Shown here: positions 1 through 10,900 of the stretch, piece after piece
Layout of the letters: every line of letters starts with the position of its first letter
Position numbering within the stretch: the first letter of the stretch is position 1
NCBI GenBank assembly: GCA_963971225.1
Contig: OZ020267.1
Location: 83,689,648 to 83,753,647, forward strand
DNA: 64,000 bases
Origin: Melieria omissa
Lineage: Eukaryota > Arthropoda > Insecta > Diptera > Ulidiidae
Direction: 5' to 3'
Position numbers and translations under genes: made by a program
Notes under the pieces: model-generated
Told to the model about the DNA's origin: nothing
The model's input: only the letters and a program-made list of their open reading frames with translations
Databases searched by the model: none

Positions 1-32
1 AGCTTTATTGCGAAAAAGTGCTTACAGATGTA

Positions 33-401
33 TTATTCAAAGTATTGTCCGTCGCTAGCGACAACTTTCTCCCATCTTTCCGGCAATTTTCGGATCCCGG
101 CTCGAAAAAAGGAGTCCTCTTTTGACGCTATCCATGAAGCAATCCATTTTTCCAATTCTTCGAAGGATTGAAAATGTTGATCTGCCAGGCCGTGTGCCAT
201 CGAACGGAATAGGTGGAAGTCAGAAGGGGCGACATCTGGGGAATACGGCGGGTGGGGCAAGACTTCCCATTTCAGCGTTTCCAGGTACTTTTTGACCACT
301 TTTGCGACGTGAGGCCGAGCATTGTCGTGTTGGAGGATGACTTGGTCATGTCGCTCCTCCATTTTTAAAACGTTGAAACCACTCCCGACACGTTCTTTCA
401 C
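33..401 (-). pseudogene. mariner transposase, C-terminal fragment (copy 1)
   Basis: Protein identical to the copy 2 fragment over all 122 residues. The stop codon and the following AATAAA (minus strand, 4-9) are inside the window even though the left end of the element is not. Confidence 0.88.
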
Positions 402-525
402 TCAGAGCAGCATCACCGTAAGTTTCTGAGAGCATTCGATGCGCTTCAGCTGCATTTTTTTTCGAATTGTAACAGAAAAGTAAAACTTCCCGCAAATGGC
501 GAGAATTGGGCACATAAACGGACAT
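346..525 (-). pseudogene. mariner transposase, N-terminal fragment (copy 1)
   Basis: Protein identical to the copy 2 fragment, with its likely start ATG at 525 and the longer in-frame ATG at 558. Confidence 0.87.
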
Positions 526-697
526 TTTCGAGCGTGAATAATACGAAAACAAGAACAACTGTCACTGAAACGGCAATGACAATTCGTTAGGCACTGTCCA
601 CACTCACTTTAAAGGCATTACCATCTATGTATTTCAACCAGCCTCAGCCGGTACAGCCACCTATCGGAAAACGGCGGAAGCAAAGTTGTACACCTGA

Positions 698-3600
698 TAG
701 TTTTTGTTTTGGCGATTGGTTGGCCTTTCGGCAATGACAAATGGGAACATTATATTTTTTTCACTTATAATTTTAAGGGTCAAGCGAAATGCACAATGTG
801 CTTTCAACTAATTCAATTAATTAAATAATTTGTTTGCATTTTTTTGGGCAACTTTAAATGTATTGGTTTTTGCTTTTCCATAAGAAGACTTTGGGCACCC
901 CTGATATAGATGTATCATGTGGTCGATATCACTTTTCCACAACGAAATTCTCCTGCATTATTTGAGATAGCGAGAAGATTGACCCCATTTATGAAAGCTC
1001 AAAACTCCAGCTAGGTTTTAAGGTTATTATTTTTTCTATAAACCTAGAATCATCATATTTTACAAGCATTTTATCGATTTTGCAGTAGGCAGCCATTTAA
1101 TGTCACTCTTGCGCATCGATCTGTTCATGATTGCCTAATAGTAATCAAATTATTGATTTAATTTGATAAAGCTGCAATCTCTAGCTACATTTTAAGGGGT
1201 TTTTTATTAACGTAACCCATACCGTTTGGAATCTATAAGCACTTTAGTGGTGAGTGTGTATTTTGTAATAGGCAGTTTTTCAATGTTATCCTTGCGCATC
1301 GATATGCTCATTATTCCTGAAGGATAATGAAAAGTTAGGGACCAATATAGAAAGCATAAGACTCTGGCTAAATTTTAAGGGGTCAATTATTAATATGCAC
1401 TTATGCATTTGGTGTTGACAAGCATTTTAGTGGTTGCACCCAAGTAGCAATTTTTTCAAAGTCACCGTTCCAAATCGATTTGCTTTCGAACCTTGGGGTA
1501 TAGAAGGATGATTGATGCCATTATAGAAAGCATACGAGTCTAGCTAAATAATAAGGCATAATATTATTAAAATCCGTTAACGGGTCGAGATTTAACAGCC
1601 ATAATTTCGATCATGCTGCCGGTGGGATATTTTTTTATTTACCAAATTATTGAAAGGTGGTCACTCTGGCTTAATTTTGACGCCATTTTGATTAAAGTGA
1701 TTGTGCGTACTTAGGTTCCACAAGCATTTGATTGGTTATATAGATCAGAGGTGCATTCTTTCAATCAGTCGTTGTTGTGACAGCAACGAAGCAACACGTG
1801 TGGGGGCTGCGCGGATTTTTGTTTTGTTTCCTCAAGAAATTCTATGTATGAAAAAAAATTAGATGCTTTTGTTGTTGTAGTTTTTGTTTTGGCGATTGGT
1901 TGGCCTTTCGGCAATGACAAATGGGAACATTATATTTTTTTCACTTATAATTTTAAGGGTCAAGCGAAATGCACAATGTGCTTTCAACTAATTCAATTAA
2001 TTAAATAATTTGTTTGCATTTTTTTGGGCAACTTTAAATGTATTGGTTTTTGCTTTTCCATAAGAAGACTTTGGGCACCCCTGATATAGATGTATCATGT
2101 GGTCGATATCACTTTTCCACAACGAAATTCTCCTGCATTATTTGAGATAGCGAGAAGATTGACCCCATTTATGAAAGCTCAAAACTCCAGCTAGGTTTTA
2201 AGGTTATTATTTTTTCTATAAACCTAGAATCATCATATTTTACAAGCATTTTATCGATTTTGCAGTAGGCAGCCATTTAATGTCACTCTTGCGCATCGAT
2301 CTGTTCATGATTGCCTAATAGTAATCAAATTATTGATTTAATTTGATAAAGCTGCAATCTCTAGCTACATTTTAAGGGGTTTTTTATTAACGTAACCCAT
2401 ACCGTTTGGAATCTATAAGCACTTTAGTGGTGAGTGTGTATTTTGTAATAGGCAGTTTTTCAATGTTATCCTTGCGCATCGATATGCTCATTATTCCTGA
2501 AGGATAATGAAAAGTTAGGGACCAATATAGAAAGCATAAGACTCTGGCTAAATTTTAAGGGGTCAATTATTAATATGCACTTATGCATTTGGTGTTGACA
2601 AGCATTTTAGTGGTTGCACCCAAGTAGCAATTTTTTCAAAGTCACCGTTCCAAATCGATTTGCTTTCGAACCTTGGGGTATAGAAGGATGATTGATACCA
2701 TTATAGAAAGCATACGAGTCTAGCTAAATAATAAGGCATAATATTATTAAAATCCGTTAACGGGTCGAGATTTAACAGCTATAATTTCGATCATGCTGCC
2801 GGTGGGATATTTTTTTATTTACAAAATTATTGAAAGGTGGTCACTCTGGCTTTATTTTGACGCCATTTTGATTAAAGTGATTGTGCGTACTTAGGTTCCA
2901 CAAGCATTTGATTGGTTATATAGATCAGAGGTGCATTCTTTCAATCAGTCGTTGTTGTGACAGCAACGAAGCAACACGTGTGGGGGCTGCGCGGATTTTT
3001 GTTTTGTTTCCTCAAGAAATTCTATGTATGAAAAAAAATTAGATGCTTTTGTTGTTGTAGTTTTTGTTTTGGCGATTGGTTGGCCTTTCGGCAATGACAA
3101 ATGGGAACATTATATTTTTTTCACTTATAATTTTAAGGGTCAAGCGAAATGCACAATGTGCTTTCAACTAATTCAATTAATTATTTAATTATTTATTATT
3201 ATTTAATTTGTTTGCATTTTTTTGGGCAACTTTAAATGTATTGGTTTTTGCTTTTCCATAAGAAGACTTTGGGCACCCCTGATATAGATGTATCATGTGG
3301 TCGATATCACTTTTCGACAACGAAATTCTCCTGCATTATTTGAGATAGCGAGAAGATTGACCCCATTTATGAAAGCTCAAAACTCCAGCTAGGTTTTAAG
3401 GTTATTATTTTTTCTATAAACCTAGAATCATCATATTTTACAAGCATTTTATCGATTTTGCAGTAGGCAGCCATTTAATGTCACTCTTGCGCATCGATCT
3501 GTTCATGATTGCCTAATAGTAATCAAATTATTGATTTAATTTGATAAAGCTGCAATCTCTAGCTACATTTTAAGGGGTTTTTTTTTAACGTAACCCATAC

Positions 3601-5436
3601 CGTTTGGAATCTATAAGCACTTTAGTGGTGAGTGTGTATTTTGTAATAGGCAGTTTTTCAATGTTATCCTTGCGCATCGATATGCTCATTATTCCTGAAG
3701 GATAATGAAAAGTTAGGGACCAATATAGAAAGCAGAAGACTCTGGCTAAATTTTAAGGGGTCAATTATTAATATGCACTTATGCATTTGGTGTTGACAAG
3801 CATTTTAGTGGTTGCACCCAAGTAGCAATTTTTTCAAAGTCACCGTTCCAAATCGATTTGCTTTCGAACCTTGGGGTATAGAAGGATGATTGATACCATT
3901 ATAGAAAGCATACGAGTCTAGCTAAATAATAAGGCATAATATTATTAAAATCCGTTAACGGGTCGAGATTTAACAGCCATAATTTCGATCATGCTGCCGG
4001 TGGGATATTTTTTTATTTACCAAATTATTGAAAGGTGGTCACTCTGGCATAATTTTGACGCCATTTTGATTAAAGTGATTGTGCGTACTTAGGTTCCACA
4101 AGCATTTGATTGGTTATATAGATCAGAGGTGCATTCTTTCAATCAGTCGTTGTTGTGACAGCAACGAAGCAACACGTGTGGGGGCTGCGCGGATTTTTGT
4201 TTTGTTTCCTCAAGAAATTCTATGTATGAAAAAAAATTAGATGCTTTTGTTGTTGTAGTTTTTGTTTTGGCGATTGGTTGGCCTTTCGGCAATGACAAAT
4301 GGGAACATTATATTTTTTTCACTTATAATTTGAAGGGTCAAGCGAAATGCACAATGTGCTTTCAACTAATTCAATTAATTAAATAATTTGTTTGCATTTT
4401 TTGGGCAACTTTAAATTTATTGGTTTTTGCTTTTCCATAAGAAGACTTTGGGCACCCCTGATATAGATGTATCATGTGGTCGATATCACTTTTCCACAAC
4501 GAAATTCTCCTGCATTATTTGAGATAGCGAGAAGATTGACCCCATTTATGAAAGCTCAAAACTCCAGCTAGGTTTTAAGGTTATTATTTTTTCTATAAAC
4601 CTAGAATCATCATATTTTACAAGCATTTTATCGATTTTGCAGTAGGCAGCCATTTAATGTCACTCTTGCGCATCGATCTGTTCATGATTGCCTAATAGTA
4701 ATCAAATTATTGATTTAATTTGATAAAGCTGCAATCTCTAGCTACATTTTAAGGGGTTTTTTATTAACGTAACCCATACCGTTTGGAATCTATAAGCACT
4801 TTAGTGGTGAGTGTGTATTTTGTAATAGGCAGTTTTTCAATGTTATCCTTGCGCATCGATATGCTCATTATTCCTGAAGGATAATGAAAAGTTAGGGACC
4901 AATATAGAAAGCATAAGACTCTGGCTAAATTTTAAGGGGTCAATTATTAATATGCACTTATGCATTTGGTGTTGACAAGCATTTTAGTGGTTGCACCCAA
5001 GTAGCAATTTTTTCAAAGTCACCGTTCCAAATCGATTTGCTTTCGAACCTTGGGGTATAGAAGGATGATTGATACCATTATAGAAAGCATACGAGTCTAG
5101 CTAAATAATAAGGCATAATATTATTAAAATCCGTTAACGGGTCGAGATTTAACAGCTATAATTTCGATCATGCTGCCGGTGGGATATTTTTTTATTTACA
5201 AAATTATTGAAAGGTGGTCACTCTGGCTTAATTTTGACGCCATTTTGATTAAAGTGATTGTGCGTACTTAGGTTCCACAAGCATTTGATTGGTTATATAG
5301 ATCAGAGGTGCATTCTTTCAATCAGTCGTTGTTGTGACAGCAACGAAGCAACACGTGTGGGGGCTGCGCGGATTTTTGTTTTGTTTCCTCAAGAAATTCT
5401 ATGTATGAAAAAAAATTAGATGCTTTTGTTGTTGTA
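698..5436 (+). repeat. Satellite segment, 4 units
   Basis: Four units between the first and second mariner copies (700, 1880, 3060, 4258) with lengths 1180, 1180, 1198 and 1179. Unit 700 has a gatgcc variant at 1515, shared only with units 48235 and 54897. Unit 1880 has a private ctttatttt change near 2850. Unit 3060 is the first long-form unit and has several private changes (near 3314, 3583 and 3734). Unit 4258 lacks one T in a T-run near 4400. All these private marks recur exactly 54,197 bp downstream. Confidence 0.95.
3060..4257 (+). repeat. Long-form unit (1,198 bp), first of twelve
   Basis: The AT tract that is 17 bp in ordinary units is 35 bp here (3175-3209), an 18-bp gain made of taattattta-like steps. 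The same expansion, apparently identical, is in the units starting at 9285, 17563, 21121, 25726, 29284, 39922, 43479, 45857, 51775, 57257 and 61558. Because the expanded tract does not vary between copies, I infer one event spread by amplification, not repeated slippage. Confidence 0.9.
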
Positions 5437-5466
5437 TCAGGTGTACAACTTTGCTTCCGCCGTTTT
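5437..5466 (+). repeat. mariner left terminal inverted repeat (copy 2)
   Basis: Thirty bases, the reverse complement of 6149-6178, starting tcaggtgtac and ending in gccgtttt. Beyond base 30 the two ends diverge. These are the sites a mariner transposase would bind. Their perfect match suggests either a young element or one kept uniform by array homogenisation. Confidence 0.93.
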
Positions 5467-5484
5467 TTTTCCAAAATTAAAAGC

Positions 5485-5490
5485 TTTATT
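5485..5490 (-). promoter_or_regulatory. Possible poly(A) signal of mariner transposase remnant
   Basis: AATAAA on the minus strand, 23 bases beyond the transposase stop codon and before the left inverted repeat. This is a sensible place for the 3' end signal of the original gene. The same hexamer is at 4-9, 7409-7414, 54201-54206 and 59682-59687. Assigned from position and motif only. Confidence 0.5.
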
Positions 5491-5513
5491 GCGAAAAAGT
5501 GCTTACAGATGTA

Positions 5514-5882
5514 TTATTCAAAGTATTGTCCGTCGCTAGCGACAACTTTCTCCCATCTTTCCGGCAATTTTCGGATCCCGGCTCGAAAAAAGGAGTCCTC
5601 TTTTGACGCTATCCATGAAGCAATCCATTTTTCCAATTCTTCGAAGGATTGAAAATGTTGATCTGCCAGGCCGTGTGCCATCGAACGGAATAGGTGGAAG
5701 TCAGAAGGGGCGACATCTGGGGAATACGGCGGGTGGGGCAAGACTTCCCATTTCAGCGTTTCCAGGTACTTTTTGACCACTTTTGCGACGTGAGGCCGAG
5801 CATTGTCGTGTTGGAGGATGACTTGGTCATGTCGCTCCTCCATTTTTAAAACGTTGAAACCACTCCCGACACGTTCTTTCAC
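5514..5882 (-). pseudogene. mariner transposase, C-terminal fragment (copy 2)
   Basis: A 122-codon frame ending in the normal mariner C-terminus (WEKVVASDGQYFE, 110-122). The first ~13 residues are the N-terminal coding sequence read out of frame. True similarity starts at about MEERHD (14-19). It keeps two members of the catalytic triad, D26 in QHDNARPH and D61 in YSPDVAPSDFHLF, with 34 residues between them, the DD34D signature of mariners. The first aspartate (TGDE(K/S)W region) is deleted, so it cannot catalyse transposition. Against 345-residue Mos1, roughly residues 57-237 are missing. The deletion joint lies at about 5838-5846. The ATG at 5882 arises from the frame change and is unlikely to be an evolved start. 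Confidence 0.9.
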
Positions 5883-6006
5883 TCAGAGCAGCATCACCGT
5901 AAGTTTCTGAGAGCATTCGATGCGCTTCAGCTGCATTTTTTTTCGAATTGTAACAGAAAAGTAAAACTTCCCGCAAATGGCGAGAATTGGGCACATAAAC
6001 GGACAT
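5827..6006 (-). pseudogene. mariner transposase, N-terminal fragment (copy 2)
   Basis: A 59-residue piece from the ATG at 6006 (MSVYVPNSR...). An upstream in-frame ATG at 6039 would add 11 residues, but mariner transposases normally begin with this MS.(F/Y)VPN pattern. It holds the first helix-turn-helix of the DNA-binding domain (residues ~10-53) with the typical end CREWFQRFKNG (46-56). It then leaves the mariner pattern at the deletion joint and stops at TGA after residue 59. The second helix-turn-helix, the linker and the first catalytic aspartate are gone. It overlaps the C-terminal fragment by 56 bases in another frame. Family: mariner of Mos1/mauritiana-like type, judged by motif. If expressed, it might bind DNA weakly, but nothing here shows that it is made. 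Confidence 0.88.
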
Positions 6007-6148
6007 TTTCGAGCGTGAATAATACGAAAACAAGAACAACTGTCACTGAAACGGCAATGACAATTCGTTAGGCACTGTCCACACTCACTTTAAAGGCATT
6101 ACCATCTATGTATTTCAACCAGCCTCAGCCGGTACAGCCACCTATCGG

Positions 6149-6178
6149 AAAACGGCGGAAGCAAAGTTGTACACCTGA
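6149..6178 (-). repeat. mariner right terminal inverted repeat (copy 2)
   Basis: Partner of 5437-5466. It lies at the 5' side of the transposase remnant, about 140 bp before its first likely start codon, as in other mariners. Confidence 0.93.
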
Positions 6179-6180
6179 TA

Positions 6181-7360
6181 GTTTTTGTTTTGGCGATTGG
6201 TTGGCCTTTCGGCAATGACAAATGGGAACATTATATTTTTTTCACTTATAATTTTAAGGGTCAAGCGAAATGCACAATGTGCTTTCAACTAATTCAATTA
6301 ATTAAATAATTTGTTTGCATTTTTTTGGGCAACTTTAAATGTATTGGTTTTTGCTTTTCCATAAGAAGACTTTGGGCACCCCTGATATAGATGTATCATG
6401 TGGTCGATATCACTTTTCCACAACGAAATTCTCCTGCATTATTTGAGATAGCGAGAAGATTGACCCCATTTATGAAAGCTCAAAACTCCAGCTAGGTTTT
6501 AAGGTTATTATTTTTTCTATAAACCTAGAATCATCATATTTTACAAGCATTTTATCGATTTTGCAGTAGGCAGCCATTTAATGTCACTCTTGCGCATCGA
6601 TCTGTTCATGATTGCCTAATAGTAATCAAATTATTGATTTAATTTGATAAAGCTGCAATCTCTAGCTACATTTTAAGGGGTTTTTTATTAACGTAACCCA
6701 TACCGTTTGGAATCTATAAGCACTTTAGTGGTGAGTGTGTATTTTGTAATAGGCAGTTTTTCAATGTTATCCTTGCGCATCGATATGCTCATTATTCCTG
6801 AAGGATAATGAAAAGTTAGGGACCAATATAGAAAGCATAAGACTCTGGCTAAATTTTAAGGGGTCAATTATTAATATGCACTTATGCATTTGGTGTTGAC
6901 AAGCATTTTAGTGGTTGCACCCAAGTAGCAATTTTTTCAAAGTCACCGTTCCAAATCGATTTGCTTTCGAACCTTGGGGTATAGAAGGATGATTGATACC
7001 ATTATAGAAAGCATACGAGTCTAGCTAAATAATAAGGCATAATATTATTAAAATCCGTTAACGGGTCGAGATTTAACAGCCATAATTTCGATCATGCTGC
7101 CGGTGGGATATTTTTTTATTTACCAAATTATTGAAACGTGGTCACTCTGGCTTAATTTTGACGCCATTTTGATTAAAGTGATTGTGCGTACTTAGGTTCC
7201 ACAAGCATTTGATTGGTTATATAGATCAGAGGTGCATTCTTTCAATCAGTCGTTGTTGTGACAGCAACGAAGCAACACGTGTGGGGGCTGCGCGGATTTT
7301 TGTTTTGTTTCCTCAAGAAATTCTATGTATGAAAAAAAATTAGATGCTTTTGTTGTTGTA
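6181..7360 (+). repeat. Satellite segment, 1 unit between two mariners
   Basis: A single 1,180-bp unit flanked by mariner copies on both sides. It carries a gaaacgtgg variant near 7134 (gaaaggtgg in most units), shared with the unit at 8105 and the unit at 60378, all of which lie directly downstream of a mariner. Confidence 0.95.
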
Positions 7361-7437
7361 TCAGGTGTACAACTTTGCTTCCGCCGTTTTTTTTCCAAAA
7401 TTAAAAGCTTTATTGCGAAAAAGTGCTTACAGATGTA

Positions 7438-7806
7438 TTATTCAAAGTATTGTCCGTCGCTAGCGACAACTTTCTCCCATCTTTCCGGCAATTTTCGGAT
7501 CCCGGCTCGAAAAAAGGAGTCCTCTTTTGACGCTATCCATGAAGCAATCCATTTTTCCAATTCTTCGAAGGATTGAAAATGTTGATCTGCCAGGCCGTGT
7601 GCCATCGAACGGAATAGGTGGAAGTCAGAAGGGGCGACATCTGGGGAATACGGCGGGTGGGGCAAGACTTCCCATTTCAGCGTTTCCAGGTACTTTTTGA
7701 CCACTTTTGCGACGTGAGGCCGAGCATTGTCGTGTTGGAGGATGACTTGGTCATGTCGCTCCTCCATTTTTAAAACGTTGAAACCACTCCCGACACGTTC
7801 TTTCAC
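7438..7806 (-). pseudogene. mariner transposase, C-terminal fragment (copy 3)
   Basis: Identical in protein to copy 2. Both aspartates of the D34D part are kept and the first catalytic aspartate is absent. Confidence 0.88.
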
Positions 7807-7930
7807 TCAGAGCAGCATCACCGTAAGTTTCTGAGAGCATTCGATGCGCTTCAGCTGCATTTTTTTTCGAATTGTAACAGAAAAGTAAAACTTCCCGCAA
7901 ATGGCGAGAATTGGGCACATAAACGGACAT
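7751..7930 (-). pseudogene. mariner transposase, N-terminal fragment (copy 3)
   Basis: Identical in protein to copy 2, at an offset of 1,924 bp, as expected for the tandem duplicate. Confidence 0.87.
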
Positions 7931-10900
7931 TTTCGAGCGTGAATAATACGAAAACAAGAACAACTGTCACTGAAACGGCAATGACAATTCGTTAGGCACT
8001 GTCCACACTCACTTTAAAGGCATTACCATCTATGTATTTCAACCAGCCTCAGCCGGTACAGCCACCTATCGGAAAACGGCGGAAGCAAAGTTGTACACCT
8101 GATAGTTTTTGTTTTGGCGATTGGTTGGCCTTTCGGCAATGACAAATGGGAACATTATATTTTTTTCACTTATAATTTTAAGGGTCAAGCGAAATGCACA
8201 ATGTGCTTTCAACTAATTCAATTAATTAAATAATTTGTTTGCATTTTTTTGGGCAACTTTAAATGTATTGGTTTTTGCTTTTCCATAAGAAGACTTTGGG
8301 CACCCCTGATATAGATGTATCATGTGGTCGATATCACTTTTCCACAACGAAATTCTCCTGCATTATTTGAGATAGCGAGAAGATTGACCCCATTTATGAA
8401 AGCTCAAAACTCCAGCTAGGTTTTAAGGTTATTATTTTTTCTATAAACCTAGAATCATCATATTTTACAAGCATTTTATCGATTTTGCAGTAGGCAGCCA
8501 TTTAATGTCACTCTTGCGCATCGATCTGTTCATGATTGCCTAATAGTAATCAAATTATTGATTTAATTTGATAAAGCTGCAATCTCTAGCTACATTTTAA
8601 GGGGTTTTTTATTAACGTAACCCATACCGTTTGGAATCTATAAGCACTTTAGTGGTGAGTGTGTATTTTGTAATAGGCAGTTTTTCAATGTTATCCTTGC
8701 GCATCGATATGCTCATTATTCCTGAAGGATAATGAAAAGTTAGGGACCAATATAGAAAGCATAAGACTCTGGCTAAATTTTAAGGGGTCAATTATTAATA
8801 TGCACTTATGCATTTGGTGTTGACAAGCATTTTAGTGGTTGCACCCAAGTAGCAATTTTTTCAAAGTCACCGTTCCAAATCGATTTGCTTTCGAACCTTG
8901 GGGTATAGAAGGATGATTGATACCATTATAGAAAGCATACGAGTCTAGCTAAATAATAAGGCATAATATTATTAAAATCCGTTAACGGGTCGAGATTTAA
9001 CAGCCATAATTTCGATCATGCTGCCGGTGGGATATTTTTTTATTTACCAAATTATTGAAACGTGGTCACTCTGGCTTAATTTTGACGCCATTTTGATTAA
9101 AGTGATTGTGCGTACTTAGGTTCCACAAGCATTTGATTGGTTATATAGATCAGAGGTGCATTCTTTCAATCAGTCGTTGTTGTGACAGCAACGAAGCAAC
9201 ACGTGTGGGGGCTGCGCGGATTTTTGTTTTGTTTCCTCAAGAAATTCTATGTATGAAAAAAAATTAGATGCTTTTGTTGTTGTAGTTTTTGTTTTGGCGA
9301 TTGGTTGGCCTTTCGGCAATGACAAATGGGAACATTATATTTTTTTCACTTATAATTTTAAGGGTCAAGCGAAATGCACAATGTGCTTTCAACTAATTCA
9401 ATTAATTATTTAATTATTTATTATTATTTAATTTGTTTGCATTTTTTTGGGCAACTTTAAATGTATTGGTTTTTGCTTTTCCATAAGAAGACTTTGGGCA
9501 CCCCTGATATAGATGTATCATGTGGTCGATATCACTTTTCCACAACGAAATTCTCCTGCATTATTTGAGATAGCGAGAAGATTGACCCCATTTATGAAAG
9601 CTCAAAACTCCAGCTAGGTTTTAAGGTTATTATTTTTTCTATAAACCTAGAATCATCATATTTTACAAGCATTTTATCGATTTTGCAGTAGGCAGCCATT
9701 TAATGTCACTCTTGCGCATCGATCTGTTCATGATTGCCTAATAGTAATCAAATTATTGATTTAATTTGATAAAGCTGCAATCTCTAGCTACATTTTAAGG
9801 GGTTTTTTATTAACGTAACCCATACCGTTTGGAATCTATAAGCACTTTAGTGGTGAGTGTGTATTTTGTAATAGGCAGTTTTTCAATGTTATCCTTGCGC
9901 ATCGATATGCTCATTATTCCTGAAGGATAATGAAAAGTTAGGGACCAATATAGAAAGCATAAGACTCTGGCTAAATTTTAAGGGGTCAATTATTAATATG
10001 CACTTATGCATTTGGTGTTGACAAGCATTTTAGTGGTTGCACCCAAGTAGCAATTTTTTCAAAGTCACCGTTCCAAATCGATTTGCTTTCGAACCTTGGG
10101 GTATAGAAGGATGATTGATACCATTATAGAAAGCATACGAGTCTAGCTAAATAATAAGGCATAATATTATTAAAATCCGTTAACGGGTCGAGATTTAACA
10201 GCCATAATTTCGATCATGCTGCCGGTGGGATATTTTTTTATTTACCAAATTATTGAAAGGTGGTCACTCTGGCATAATTTTGACGCCATTTTGATTAAAG
10301 TGATTGTGCGTACTTAGGTTCCACAAGCATTTGATTGGTTATATAGATCAGAGGTGCATTCTTTCAATCAGTCGTTGTTGTGACAGCAACGAAGCAACAC
10401 GTGTGGGGGCTGCGCGGATTTTTGTTTTGTTTCCTCAAGAAATTCTATGTATGAAAAAAAATTAGATGCTTTTGTTGTTGTAGTTTTTGTTTTGGCGATT
10501 GGTTGGCCTTTCGGCAATGACAAATGGGAACATTATATTTTTGTCACTAATAATTTTAAGGGTCAAGCGAAATGCACAATGTGCTTTCAACTAATTCAAT
10601 TAATTAAATAATTTGTTTGCATTTTTTTGGGCAACTTTAAATGTATTGGTTTTTGCTTTTCCATAAGAAGACTTTGGGCACCCCTGATATAGATGTATCA
10701 TGTGGTCGATATCACTTTTCCACAACGAAATTCTCCTGCATTATTTGAGATAGCGAGAAGATTGACCCCATTTATGAAAGCTGAAAACTCCAGCTAGGTT
10801 TTAAGGTTATTATTTTTTCTATAAACCTAGAATCATCATATTTTACAAGCATTTTATCGATTTTGCAGTAGGCAGCCATTTAATGTCACTCTTGCGCATC

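Larger units (their letters stand above)
1..697 (-). mobile_element. mariner copy 1, left end cut by window
   Basis: By alignment with the complete copies, the first 45 bp (left inverted repeat and a little more) lie outside the window. The right inverted repeat is at 668-697 and is followed by the TA at 698-699 and then normal satellite. Transposase remnants run right to left. The window's first base falls exactly where HindIII would cut the AAGCTT that the other copies carry at this point. Confidence 0.95.
5437..6178 (-). mobile_element. mariner copy 2, internally deleted, 742 bp
   Basis: A Tc1/mariner-type DNA transposon. The 30-bp terminal inverted repeats at 5437-5466 and 6149-6178 match perfectly, starting tcaggtgtac, close to the ccaggtgtac start of Mos1-type mariners. 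TA is present on both sides (5435-5436 and 6179-6180), while the mariner-free units have a single TA at this point. Full-length Mos1 is about 1,286 bp, so about 540 bp are missing from the middle. The element lies on the minus strand relative to the satellite orientation used here. It encodes no working transposase and could move only with enzyme supplied from elsewhere. The empty sites carry no 2-3-bp excision footprint, so they look never occupied. Confidence 0.96.
5437..7360 (+). repeat. 1,924-bp tandem duplication, first copy (mariner + unit)
   Basis: Mariner, TA and one 1,180-bp unit (742+2+1180). It is repeated directly at 7361-9284 with the same private gaaacgtgg mark (7134 and 9058). 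The corresponding place in the right-hand duplication has one copy only. Confidence 0.92.
7361..8102 (-). mobile_element. mariner copy 3, internally deleted, 742 bp
   Basis: Same element at the same TA of the unit, with inverted repeats at 7361-7390 and 8073-8102 and TA at 7359-7360 and 8103-8104. It lies one unit after copy 2. The pair arose by a 1,924-bp tandem duplication of mariner plus unit, absent from the matching region near 61558. Confidence 0.96.
7361..9284 (+). repeat. 1,924-bp tandem duplication, second copy
   Basis: Direct repeat of 5437-7360. Unequal crossing-over between satellite units either side of a mariner, or replication slippage, would create or remove it. Confidence 0.92.

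Noticed and set aside
5401..5652. Plus-strand 83-residue open frames crossing satellite and mariner (also 7325-7576, 54117-54368, 59598-59849)
   Set aside because: They start in the satellite tail, run antisense through the left inverted repeat and the transposase C-terminal fragment, and resemble no protein family. They are shadows of the transposase frame.
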